From: Chloroflexia bacterium
GTDB taxonomy: Bacteria; Chloroflexota; Chloroflexia; Thermobaculales; Thermobaculaceae
Length of the DNA: 13,138 nucleotides
Assembly (NCBI GenBank): GCA_013695265.1
Contig: JACDAU010000291.1
Location: forward strand, 1-13,138
Reading direction: 5' to 3'
In this document: piece by piece, positions 6,872 to 13,138 of the stretch
How the letters are laid out: the number at the start of each line of letters is the position of its first letter
How positions within the stretch are numbered: the stretch's first letter is position 1
Made by a program: the position numbers and the translations under genes
The notes under the pieces: generated by a model
What the model saw: the letters and a program-made list of their open reading frames with translations, nothing else
The model's database searches: none
What the model was told of the DNA's origin: nothing

Positions 6872-6881
6872 AGGAGGCAAC

Positions 6882-6890
6882 TGATATAAT
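6882..6890 (+). promoter_or_regulatory. extended -10 promoter (TGATATAAT) of the ABC-F gene
   Basis: TGA followed by a perfect TATAAT (6885-6890) forms an extended -10 (TGnTATAAT). Transcription would start near 6897, leaving about 29 bases of leader with AGGA nine bases before the ATG at 6926. This also argues against the upstream in-frame GTG at 6896 as start. The -35 region is poor, as expected for an extended -10 promoter. Confidence 0.55.
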
Positions 6891-6925
6891 TTTGGGTGCC
6901 CGCAAGGTCTTTCAGGAAACTATCC

Positions 6926-9241
6926 ATGCTACAAGCGACGAACATTCAAGTATCCTATGAGGGCGAAACGCTCTTTTCAAGCGTTACCTTTCATGTCAGC
7001 CCCGGCGAACGAATCGCGCTCGTGGGCGCGAACGGCTCCGGAAAGAGTTCGCTCCTCAAGGTGATGGGCGGTCTGCAGTTGCCCGCGTCAGGGAGCGTGA
7101 ACGTGATCGCGGCTCGAACGGTAGCGTACTTGCCGCAGGATTCCCTGGTGACGGGGCATCGGACACTGCATGACGAGATGCTCTCAGTGTTCGCGACGGT
7201 GCTTGAGAACGAGGAGCGTCAGCGCGCTCTGGAACAAACTATGAGCGGTCTGACCGGCGACGAGCTTCAGGTAGTACTCGACGAATATGCCCGGCTCCAA
7301 GCAGAGTTTGATCGACTCGGTGGCTATACTATCGAGCGCGAGGACGGCACAATCTTGCACGGCCTCGGCTTCACGCCGAACGACACCAGTCGCAAAGTGT
7401 CGCAATTCAGTGGTGGCTGGCAGAGTCGCATCGCGCTCGGCAAGACGCTACTTAAACGGCCTGACCTGCTGCTGCTGGACGAGCCGACGAACCACCTTGA
7501 CCTGGCAACGACGGAGTGGCTGGAGGAGTATCTCAGCAAGTACAGTGGCGCGCTGATGCTGGTTTCACACGATCGCTATTTCCTGGAGCGCGTAACGAAG
7601 CGTACTCTGGAACTGGAGCGTGGCAGTATCACAGATTATCCGGCATCGTACAGTTGGTACGTGATCGAGAAGGAGCGCAGACGCGAGCAGCAGCAGGATC
7701 GGCACGAGCGACAGCAGCGCGACATCGATCGGCAGCAGCAATTCGTTGATCGTTTCCGCTACAAGGCGTCAAAGGCGAGCGCGGCGAAGAGCCGCGAGAA
7801 GATGATTTCAAAGATCGAGCGCGTCGATGCTCCGCCTCCGGATCTACGCCGCGTCAAGTTTCGCTTCGTGTTTTCGGGGGCGAGCGGCCGCGAGGCGTTC
7901 GTGCTCAAAAAGCTCATCCGTTCGTATGGGGACCGCGAAGTTCTCCGTGGTGTTGAATTGGTCATCGAGCGAGGCGACAAGGTTGCCGTTGTTGGTCCAA
8001 ATGGAAGCGGCAAGAGCACGCTGCTCAGAATCCTCGCGGGCATCGATCAGCAGACATCCGGCAGCGCTACCGTGGGGCACAACGTGCGCCGCTCCTATTT
8101 TGACCAGCACCAGGCGGAGTTGCTCGACAGCGGCCACACCGTGTACGACGAGGTGTTGCGGTCCGCCCCGCGCGGCTGGACGGTCACGGATGTGCGGACA
8201 CTGCTAGGTCGGTTTCTCTTCACGGGTGAAGACGTTCATAAGCCTATCGAGGTGCTGAGTGGCGGAGAGCGCAGCAGGGTCGCCCTCGTGAAAATGCTGT
8301 TAGAGCCCGCTAATACGCTGCTTCTGGACGAACCCACGAACCACCTTGATATCTCCACGCGCGATGTGCTCGAGTCCGCGATTCGCGATTACGAAGGGAC
8401 GAGTATCGTCATCTCCCACGACCGCTACTTCCTGGACCGGGTCGCGAACAAAACGCTTGAGCTCGAAAATGGCAGGGCCACGCTCTATCCTGGCAACTAC
8501 TCGGAGTATCGCGAGCGCAAGCTTGGCACATACGCTCCATTCCCCGAGTCCGCACCGGCCGGGCCCGAGAAAGCCGGACCGAAGGTTCAAGCGCGCGGGA
8601 GTGAGGGGCATATTCGCCAACTTCGGCATGATGTGGCTGCGCTCGAAGCGGAGATCGCACGCACGGAAGCCCGCCTGTTGGAAGTGCAGGACGTGCTTGC
8701 GGAACCTGACTTGTATTCTGACCGGGAGCGGTACACCTCTATGCTCGCAGAGTATGGCGAATTGCAGGGGCGCGTGGAAGAGCTCAATGATCGCTGGGAA
8801 CGGCGCGCTGGTGCGCTCGAAGAACTCGCGCCGGAGCCACCGCCGGAACAGATAGACCCTGCGGCAGAGCGACAGCGGCTCTTGGAACGGCTGCGTGAGT
8901 TGGAGAGTTTGCTCGAGAACCCCGATGCCTACGCCGATGAGCGTCGGGTCAATGGGCTGATGGATGAGTACGCTCAGGTGTATGAGGCGCTCGCGGCACT
9001 TTCCGCTGCGGGACCGCCGCCTGCGCGTAATCGCTCCGCACAGAGGACTGCCCCTCCGAGAAGGACCGCGCCAGACCCCCTTGAAGCGGAACGCGTACGC
9101 GCACGGCTTACCGAAGTAGAGCGATTGCTCACCGATCCGGACTTGTTTCTGGATGAGCGGCGTTCCGCGCCGATCATCGATGAGTATGGCTACCTGCAGG
9201 AGCGACTCACGGCGCTGACCTCGCGCGGCGCCCGTACCTAA
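6926..9241 (+). CDS. ABC-F family ATPase with triplicated C-terminal hairpin domain
   Basis: 771 residues, two ABC ATPase domains and no membrane segments: an ABC-F protein of the kind that acts on ribosomes as a translation factor or antibiotic-protection factor. Domain 1 has Walker A GANGSGKS (34-41), signature FSGGWQSR (161-168), Walker B LLLLDEP with Glu186, and SHDR (214-217). Domain 2 has GPNGSGKST (357-365), LSGGERSR (444-451), LLLDEP with Glu469, and SHDR (497-500). All catalytic residues are intact. Between them a charged linker (about 241-330) of alpha-helical, Arg/Gln-rich sequence corresponds to the P-site tRNA-interaction region. After domain 2, residues 562-766 contain three copies of a helical hairpin unit with a PDxYxDE turn, where one such C-terminal domain is usual. 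The linker is closest in feel to YdiF/YheS-type members. The start at ATG 6926 is chosen from the AGGA site and the -10 just upstream. Confidence 0.92.
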   Translation: MLQATNIQVSYEGETLFSSVTFHVSPGERIALVGANGSGKSSLLKVMGGLQLPASGSVNVIAARTVAYLPQDSLVTGHRTLHDEMLSVFATVLENEERQRALEQTMSGLTGDELQVVLDEYARLQAEFDRLGGYTIEREDGTILHGLGFTPNDTSRKVSQFSGGWQSRIALGKTLLKRPDLLLLDEPTNHLDLATTEWLEEYLSKYSGALMLVSHDRYFLERVTKRTLELERGSITDYPASYSWYVIEKERRREQQQDRHERQQRDIDRQQQFVDRFRYKASKASAAKSREKMISKIERVDAPPPDLRRVKFRFVFSGASGREAFVLKKLIRSYGDREVLRGVELVIERGDKVAVVGPNGSGKSTLLRILAGIDQQTSGSATVGHNVRRSYFDQHQAELLDSGHTVYDEVLRSAPRGWTVTDVRTLLGRFLFTGEDVHKPIEVLSGGERSRVALVKMLLEPANTLLLDEPTNHLDISTRDVLESAIRDYEGTSIVISHDRYFLDRVANKTLELENGRATLYPGNYSEYRERKLGTYAPFPESAPAGPEKAGPKVQARGSEGHIRQLRHDVAALEAEIARTEARLLEVQDVLAEPDLYSDRERYTSMLAEYGELQGRVEELNDRWERRAGALEELAPEPPPEQIDPAAERQRLLERLRELESLLENPDAYADERRVNGLMDEYAQVYEALAALSAAGPPPARNRSAQRTAPPRRTAPDPLEAERVRARLTEVERLLTDPDLFLDERRSAPIIDEYGYLQERLTALTSRGART

Positions 9242-9309
9242 GCGCATCGTCGGCGGTCGATACCAACGGTCGCGCCCGCCATTACCGTCTCGGGAGGGAG
9301 GATGGACGT

Positions 9310-10032
9310 ATGGCGGGTGATCCCATATGGCGGATGGGTGCGATGCGATACGCACTGACACTTGCAGGGTACTGGACGATGCGCTTGCCCGATCCCACAT
9401 TACTGTCCCTTCTGGACAGTCAGCGCTGCTCGTTCGCGCCTGACGAGGTTGTATCGGTTCGCCAGCCGACGATAGTGACTCGTGGAAAAATCCATGTGAT
9501 TGAGGAGGCGGTCGGGCGACGGTGGCCGCGCCTCGGCACGTTCGAACGGGGTGCCTTGCTCATCCCGATCGTCCAGCAATCGACGGATCGTGGTGTCCGG
9601 CTGATTGCAGCAGGCGCAGGCGAGGGACTCGTTGTTTCGCAGGAGCAACTCCTGGAAGCGGGTGCGCGCGACGCGACAGTCCAGCGGGCGCTGCTAGAGG
9701 GCCTGACCGCAGCGGTCGAGGCGCAGTTCTGGGCGCTCCGGCTCGGTGCGCACGCGGAGCCGTTGTCACGCCTGGCGGGGTTGCTTCTGCGGATCGCCGA
9801 AGACTGCGGCGTTGATGGGAGTGGCGAACTGCTGCTGGCTGGCGCGCCCGATGCTCGGGAGATGAGTGTGCTCGCCGGCGTATCACGGGAGAGCGTCGTC
9901 ATTAACCTGGCGTGGCTGGAGGAACAAAGCGTGCTCCGCCGGGCGGAAGGCCGTCTTTGGGTAACGGACATCGGGGCACTACGACACGAGGCCAGGTTGA
10001 AGAGTTGTAGAAAAGCGGACATATCCCTTTAG
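9310..10032 (+). CDS. CRP/FNR-family transcriptional regulator with divergent sensor domain
   Basis: A 240-residue protein. The C-terminal part (about 150-228) matches the CRP-type winged helix: PLSRLAGLLLRIAEDCG (151-167), then the helix-turn-helix AREMSVLAGVSRESVVINLAWL (about 182-203), then a wing RRAEGRLWVTD (210-220). In the recognition helix the counterparts of CRP Arg180 and Glu181 are present (Arg193, Glu194), but the Arg185 position is Ile198, so the target site should differ from the CRP box. The N-terminal 140 residues have a beta-rich stretch in the right place for a sensor roll but no cyclic nucleotide phosphate-binding signature and no cysteine cluster, so the ligand is unknown. 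The ATG at 9310 follows a strong GGGAGGGAGG (9292-9301) by eight bases. It sits 68 bases after the ABC-F gene and may share its transcript. It is convergent with the next gene. Confidence 0.75.
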   Translation: MAGDPIWRMGAMRYALTLAGYWTMRLPDPTLLSLLDSQRCSFAPDEVVSVRQPTIVTRGKIHVIEEAVGRRWPRLGTFERGALLIPIVQQSTDRGVRLIAAGAGEGLVVSQEQLLEAGARDATVQRALLEGLTAAVEAQFWALRLGAHAEPLSRLAGLLLRIAEDCGVDGSGELLLAGAPDAREMSVLAGVSRESVVINLAWLEEQSVLRRAEGRLWVTDIGALRHEARLKSCRKADISL

Positions 10033-10049
10033 ACACATACTATGGTGTC
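10032..10049. terminator. weak hairpin between convergent genes
   Basis: GACAC (10032-10036) and GTGTC (10045-10049) form a 5-bp stem with an 8-base loop, placed exactly at the stop of the CRP-like gene and 40 bases past the stop of the convergent gene. There is no T tract on either side, so it is at best a weak bidirectional terminator. Confidence 0.25.
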
Positions 10050-10088
10050 CTCACCCTGACAATTGCGGAGCGTATGGCGCCTCATTCG

Positions 10089-12485
10089 CTACTTGGCAAT
10101 CGACGGTCCATTCGAGGTTGAGACGGCATTCCTCGTATGGCTGGTCTGCCATTGTGCCTCAGTGTACAGTTGGTAGGGCAATTCGGCACCGGGACAGTAC
10201 CGGATGTAAACGTACTCACCAGGTTGGACGCCAGATGCATGCAGGAAACGACCAAGTCCGGATACGTGCGATCTACCACGATGGAGTCGCCGGATTTGTT
10301 CCGGTTCCGGGGATCCGGGCCAGGTAACCTGGAGGTCACCCTCTTCCGGGAAGAGTGGACGCAGGTCGGCGTTGAGGGCGAGGGTACCGCTGCGATGGGT
10401 GGAACGCGTAACTCGAATCCGCGCGGAACGGTCATGAGTCGAATTATCGGTGGGCAGAACCTCAGTCGTTCGACGCCAGGCCTGTAAACGGCCAGGTTCA
10501 TACACCCGGCCAGCAAGCTTGTAGAAGCCGTGGCCTGCCGGCGAGAACTCCGGTCGTGTCATCAGGTACCGCTCGACCGTCCGCTCGTCTAGCTTGAGCG
10601 CCCTGGCGACCTCGCTGCGATGCATGGGGGCCCCGATCCCTGCGAGTGTCGTCACGAGGTCTGGTACGATTTCTCCGGGAGCCTCCTGCCACTCGGCCAG
10701 TCCGAATCTGCCCCGTCCCACGCGCATGAAGGCGGCCTCCGTGAGCAACAAGTTATGGATAGCTTGAACCGAGACCAAGGTTCCTGGGGGGAGGCTTGTC
10801 TGCACGCCCGTTGCGATTTCGCGGTATGAAGAAGGACGGCCGAGCGCGCGAACAACATGCATCGTCTCGTCCAGCCGCGTGCGGGCCCACTCCTTTAGCG
10901 ACACGTCTCCCGTCGGCAGCATCTCGCTCAACAGATTCGCCCGCGCACGAGCGGCGACGGAGAATGATGGGTACCGCTGGATCACCCTCGGGAACGCCGG
11001 GGTTCGCGCCAAATGCGCCGTCAAGTCCGCGATTGATGCTGGCTCGAGCCGTTTGCGAAGGTATGTCACCATCGCATCGTCGATCTGCTCGATGTCCTGG
11101 AGTGACGCATCGGCAAGCGCGACATATCTGCCCGGCAACTGAACGACGTCGTTCATCAGTTGCAATAGCAGTCGTGCGGCCCCCGTGGTACTTATGCGCT
11201 CCAGCGGGAAAAGGAGCGGCAATTGCTTCGTCACGTAACCGAAGTCCGCTACGCCGCCAACTGCGGCGAGTACCTCATGTACGGGTCGGGAGAGGGCTTC
11301 GACCTCAGACTGATGCTCCTGGCGCAGTTCAAGTAGCGCCATCGATTCGAGTTGACGCGCCCGTTCTCGGGATACGCCGAGGGCGTTGCCTGTCACTTCG
11401 AGCGTGTGGACGCAGCCGTCAAGACCGGTACGCGCGCTTAGGACGCGAATCAACCGCTTGTTCCGCAGGCGGCCAATCAAGCTCGCCGTCCGCTGGTCGA
11501 GCGAGGCCACACGAGCGGTCGCCTGCACCTCCGCGACGATGGACGCGACTTCAGGGCCCACCTCTTCAAGCGTCGTGAGTAAGTACCGCTCCAGTTCGGC
11601 ACGAACGCGCCGGACGGACTCGGCTCCGACCCTCGGCGCCTCTCGTAGCCGGGAGTCGTCTGCCTTCACGAGCGCGCCGATCGTGCGTATCCCATCTGAC
11701 TCCAGGCGAGCGATCAAGGGGTCGGGCAGGTCAAGGGTCCGAATAGACCGGCGTGCCACTGACGGCCGGATCGAAATGGCTTCGGCTTGGACGGCTATGT
11801 CCGGTCCGGGCGCGGGCTGTTGCGTGGCAGACGGCAGCAGTGCTTGTAGTTCCCGAATGCTTGTCAGTCCCAGCCCGCGGAGGCGCATGAGGTCAGCATC
11901 GCTCATCCGCCTCAGTTGATCGAGCGTAAAGATCCCCCCCCGTCGGAGCGCTGCTTTGGTACGGGGACTGAGTGGCGCGGTTTGCAGCGTCCCGCCTCTC
12001 AACTTGGCGGTGTCAGGTGCGGACTGGGCTCCCTGCACAAGCCAGAGGAGATGCTCTTCCACGTGCTGCCGCAGGATATTGTGCGGTCGCCCGCCCCGGC
12101 CCAGAGCTGCGCGAACGTAAAACGTGCTCGCACTCACCAACTGCCCGACGGTGGTCAGGCCGCCTCGGATCAGCGGCGTCTCGGCCCAGCCCGGCAGCCC
12201 GATGCTCGCGATGTTTGTCGCCGAAATGTCCACACCTGCGGCAACGACCTCTCGAACCAGGAGCGGACTGATGAAGGGGAAGCGAACGGGACCAGTTGCG
12301 AAACTCAACCCTGCCTCGGTCATACGTCCATGGAGGAGCGCAATCTCGGTGAGGTCTAAGGGACAGACGGACAGGAGTTGTTCCAGGGTGCGTCCCGTGA
12401 GATCCTCGATCCCCGTCATCCCGCATGCGAGAAGTTTGTCACGCAGAATCGAGGGGAGGGTGCTGACAAAGTCTGCGGTAGTCAT
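10089..12485 (-). CDS. multi-module DNA-binding protein: alpha-CTD-like HhH repeats, sigma-4-like HTH, HARE-HTH-like domain
   Basis: 798 residues from ATG 12485. Modules in order: alpha-CTD-like A (about 6-62, ending AGLSF, degenerate); B (about 91-150, with an insert); C (168-217), which aligns without gaps to E. coli alpha-CTD and keeps the Arg265 equivalent (Arg175) and GLGLTSIREL; D (249-303), keeping GxxS; a sigma region 4-like unit (about 340-388) with ARTGLDG and TLEVTGNALGVSRERARQLE; a helical region (400-520); a HARE-HTH-like domain (537-600) with SYREIATGV and FMRVGRGRFGLAEW; another winged helix (605-660); and a basic linker before a beta-rich C-terminus (700-776). There is no sigma region 2, nuclease, helicase or ATPase motif, so it is probably a regulator or nucleoid protein rather than a sigma factor. 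The open frame reaches 12734, but an extended -10 inside that stretch (12572-12564) and a GGAG ten bases before ATG 12485 favour the shorter form. The modules are seen by pattern; the function is unknown. Confidence 0.8.
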   Translation of the reverse strand: MTTADFVSTLPSILRDKLLACGMTGIEDLTGRTLEQLLSVCPLDLTEIALLHGRMTEAGLSFATGPVRFPFISPLLVREVVAAGVDISATNIASIGLPGWAETPLIRGGLTTVGQLVSASTFYVRAALGRGGRPHNILRQHVEEHLLWLVQGAQSAPDTAKLRGGTLQTAPLSPRTKAALRRGGIFTLDQLRRMSDADLMRLRGLGLTSIRELQALLPSATQQPAPGPDIAVQAEAISIRPSVARRSIRTLDLPDPLIARLESDGIRTIGALVKADDSRLREAPRVGAESVRRVRAELERYLLTTLEEVGPEVASIVAEVQATARVASLDQRTASLIGRLRNKRLIRVLSARTGLDGCVHTLEVTGNALGVSRERARQLESMALLELRQEHQSEVEALSRPVHEVLAAVGGVADFGYVTKQLPLLFPLERISTTGAARLLLQLMNDVVQLPGRYVALADASLQDIEQIDDAMVTYLRKRLEPASIADLTAHLARTPAFPRVIQRYPSFSVAARARANLLSEMLPTGDVSLKEWARTRLDETMHVVRALGRPSSYREIATGVQTSLPPGTLVSVQAIHNLLLTEAAFMRVGRGRFGLAEWQEAPGEIVPDLVTTLAGIGAPMHRSEVARALKLDERTVERYLMTRPEFSPAGHGFYKLAGRVYEPGRLQAWRRTTEVLPTDNSTHDRSARIRVTRSTHRSGTLALNADLRPLFPEEGDLQVTWPGSPEPEQIRRLHRGRSHVSGLGRFLHASGVQPGEYVYIRYCPGAELPYQLYTEAQWQTSHTRNAVSTSNGPSIAK

Positions 12486-12563
12486 CGGGACAACGCTCCA
12501 GGCCGTGCTTCGGTCTGTCACACCGGTTGGGGCTCTGGCGTTGAGTGTACCGAGCGTGCCGGA

Positions 12564-12572
12564 AGTATAGCA
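12564..12572 (-). promoter_or_regulatory. extended -10 promoter (TGCTATACT) of the multi-module gene
   Basis: Read on the minus strand, TGC then TATACT (5/6 to TATAAT) forms a TGn-extended -10. Transcription would begin near 12557 and give a leader of about 72 bases to the ATG at 12485. The -35 region (GGTCTG at 17-base spacing) is poor. This supports the 12485 start over the longer open frame. Confidence 0.5.
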
Positions 12573-12662
12573 TATCCGTGGCTGGACAGACCGACTAGTA
12601 ACTGATAGTTTGTTGGGAACGGGGATCGGTAGACGAACACGCTCGAGAAGGATGCCAAAGCA

Positions 12663-12729
12663 GGGGCGAAGGATTCGGAGCAAGACGTTGCGATTACCAA
12701 CACAGGCCGAGACACGAATGCTTCGCCCC
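12663..12729. repeat. 15-bp inverted repeat with 37-base spacer
   Basis: GGGGCGAAGGATTCG (12663-12677) pairs with CGAATGCTTCGCCCC (12715-12729) at 14 of 15 positions. The spacer holds a small internal palindrome, GCAA GACG TTGC (12680-12691). It lies about 95-160 bases upstream of the multi-module gene's -10. It could be a folded RNA, an operator pair or a remnant of a small mobile element. No target duplication or transposase was seen. Confidence 0.55.
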
Positions 12730-12865
12730 GACAATGCCCCTGGGTGGCTGTCCCGGCCTTGACCGACGTATTTGCATGGGTGCTATGGAACCGCGACAAC
12801 CTCCATGAAGCGTTCTCCCCAAGACAACAAAGTTCGTTACTCGGTATGCAAACTTGAGTCATTAT

Positions 12866-12919
12866 CGCAGCAGCGAGTTATTGTTTCGCCCTGATGCTGG
12901 CAGGGTGGTCGCTGCTGCG
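12866..12919. repeat. 11-bp perfect inverted repeat with nested hairpin
   Basis: CGCAGCAGCGA (12866-12876) and TCGCTGCTGCG (12909-12919) are perfect inverted arms. The 32-base interior holds a second hairpin, CCCTG ATGCTGG CAGGG. It begins 52 bases after the stop of the serine hydrolase gene on the minus strand, so a 3' UTR structure or terminator is possible, although no run of T follows the stem on that strand (it continues ATAATGACTC). The stem is too strong to be ignored as chance. Confidence 0.55.
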
Positions 12920-12920
12920 C

Positions 12921-12943
12921 CTCCTGAACTGGCACCTGAGGAG
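12921..12943. repeat. small hairpin adjoining the 12866-12919 element
   Basis: CTCCT (12921-12925) and AGGAG (12939-12943) form a 5-bp stem with a 13-base loop, one base away from the larger inverted repeat. Together they would make tandem hairpins in the 3' UTR of the serine hydrolase transcript. Weak on its own. Confidence 0.3.
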
Positions 12944-12971
12944 CCTTAGAACGACGCGGCACGGATTCCGC

Positions 12972-13138
12972 TTATGGTTGGCTGGGAAGACTGCCCAGGA
13001 GCTTTCCAGCCCCCTCAAGGCTTTCGCGTCCATACACCTCGCCGGGCTGGCCGGCGGTCATTAGCGCGAACACAAACGTTCGTCCGTTTGTCTCCATGAC
13101 GCCGATCTGATGGACTTGCCAGCCATCGTCCTGCTCCA
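12972..13138 (-). CDS. serine hydrolase / class A beta-lactamase-like protein, C-terminal fragment
   Basis: The last 54 codons of a gene that begins beyond the right edge; the stop TAA is at 12974-12972. The visible end includes WQVHQIGVMETNGRTFVFAL followed by MTAGQPGEVYGRESLEGAGKLL. This matches the final beta-strands and C-terminal helix of class A beta-lactamase/DD-peptidase-like serine hydrolases, where the last strand carries a (D/N)GRTFVxA pattern and the helix closes the fold. The catalytic SxxK, SDN and KTG motifs would lie upstream, outside the window, so activity and substrate cannot be judged. Such proteins are usually exported and act on cell wall or beta-lactams. Confidence 0.7.
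   Translation of the reverse strand, partial: EQDDGWQVHQIGVMETNGRTFVFALMTAGQPGEVYGRESLEGAGKLLGSLPSQP

Larger units (their letters stand above)
12486..12971. other. gene-free stretch rich in inverted repeats
   Basis: About 490 bases between two minus-strand genes. ORFs here on both strands look like chance: no ribosome sites and no family resemblance. It contains the promoter of the multi-module gene (12564-12572), a 15-bp inverted repeat (12663-12729), an 11-bp perfect inverted repeat with a nested hairpin (12866-12919) and a further small hairpin (12921-12943). No tRNA, rRNA or known RNA family is recognised. Confidence 0.5.

Noticed and set aside
6593..6880. 95-codon minus-strand open frame between ndh and the ABC-F gene
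   Set aside because: It runs into the ndh coding region on the opposite strand, is Pro/Arg/Ser-rich, and has no start context.
8300..9400. 366-codon open frame on the minus strand antisense to the ABC-F gene
   Set aside because: It lies opposite a clearly coding gene with intact motifs, has no family resemblance, and is a common by-product of GC-rich codon use.
12486..12734. N-terminal extension of the multi-module protein up to 12734
   Set aside because: An extended -10 (TGCTATACT) lies inside it, the extra 83 residues show no domain or helical pattern, and ATG 12485 has a plausible ribosome site.
12518..12862. 114-codon minus-strand open frame in the gap before the multi-module gene
   Set aside because: It overlaps that gene's promoter and the 12663-12729 inverted repeat, has no ribosome site, and its composition is not protein-like.
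12902..12919. AGGGTGG resembling the start of a T-box antiterminator sequence
   Set aside because: The following ACCGCG does not match, no stem I/specifier is evident upstream, and no plus-strand gene follows. A seven-base match is expected by chance at this window size.

Overview
The window is a GC-rich, densely packed bacterial segment. Start codons vary (ATG, GTG, TTG), genes overlap by one base, and Shine-Dalgarno sites are recognisable but not universal. The gene set is a sirohaem/sulfite reductase operon, an MptA-like FolE2, a type II NADH dehydrogenase, an ABC-F protein with a long C-terminal extension, and a large protein built from RNA polymerase alpha-CTD-like and sigma-4-like modules. 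This best suggests Chloroflexota, perhaps Thermomicrobia. That is a judgement from protein flavour, not a proof. I see no phage, transposase, CRISPR, tRNA or rRNA gene.

Layout. (1) 1-3184, minus strand: a three-gene operon read right to left, with single-base TGATG and TAATG overlaps. It runs sulfite reductase haemoprotein, then precorrin-2 dehydrogenase/ferrochelatase, then uroporphyrinogen-III C-methyltransferase (cut by the left edge). The last two make sirohaem, the cofactor of the first. Upstream (3185-3441) is a noncoding leader with three similar inverted repeats, probably operators. (2) 3442-5096, minus strand: a FolK-FolE2 fusion (two folate/pterin steps in one polypeptide) followed by a small basic ORF. 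(3) 5326-6684, plus strand: a type II NADH dehydrogenase, divergent from folK-folE2. (4) 6926-10032, plus strand: an ABC-F ATPase behind a TGnTATAAT promoter, then a CRP/FNR-like regulator. (5) 10089-12485, minus strand, convergent with the regulator: a 798-residue protein. It has up to four alpha-CTD-like helix-hairpin-helix modules, a sigma region 4-like helix-turn-helix, a HARE-HTH-like domain, a further winged helix and an unassigned C-terminal domain. (6) 12486-12971: about 490 bases without a convincing gene, rich in inverted repeats. (7) 12972-13138, minus strand: the C-terminal end of a serine hydrolase/class A beta-lactamase-like protein, cut by the right edge.

The most unusual item is the protein at 10089-12485. 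It combines, in one chain, modules resembling the two parts of RNA polymerase that read the upstream promoter region (alpha-CTD and sigma region 4), but has no sigma region 2 and no catalytic domain. Next in interest are the FolK-FolE2 fusion, the triplicated C-terminal hairpin of the ABC-F protein, and the inverted repeats before the sulfite reductase gene and before the multi-module gene.
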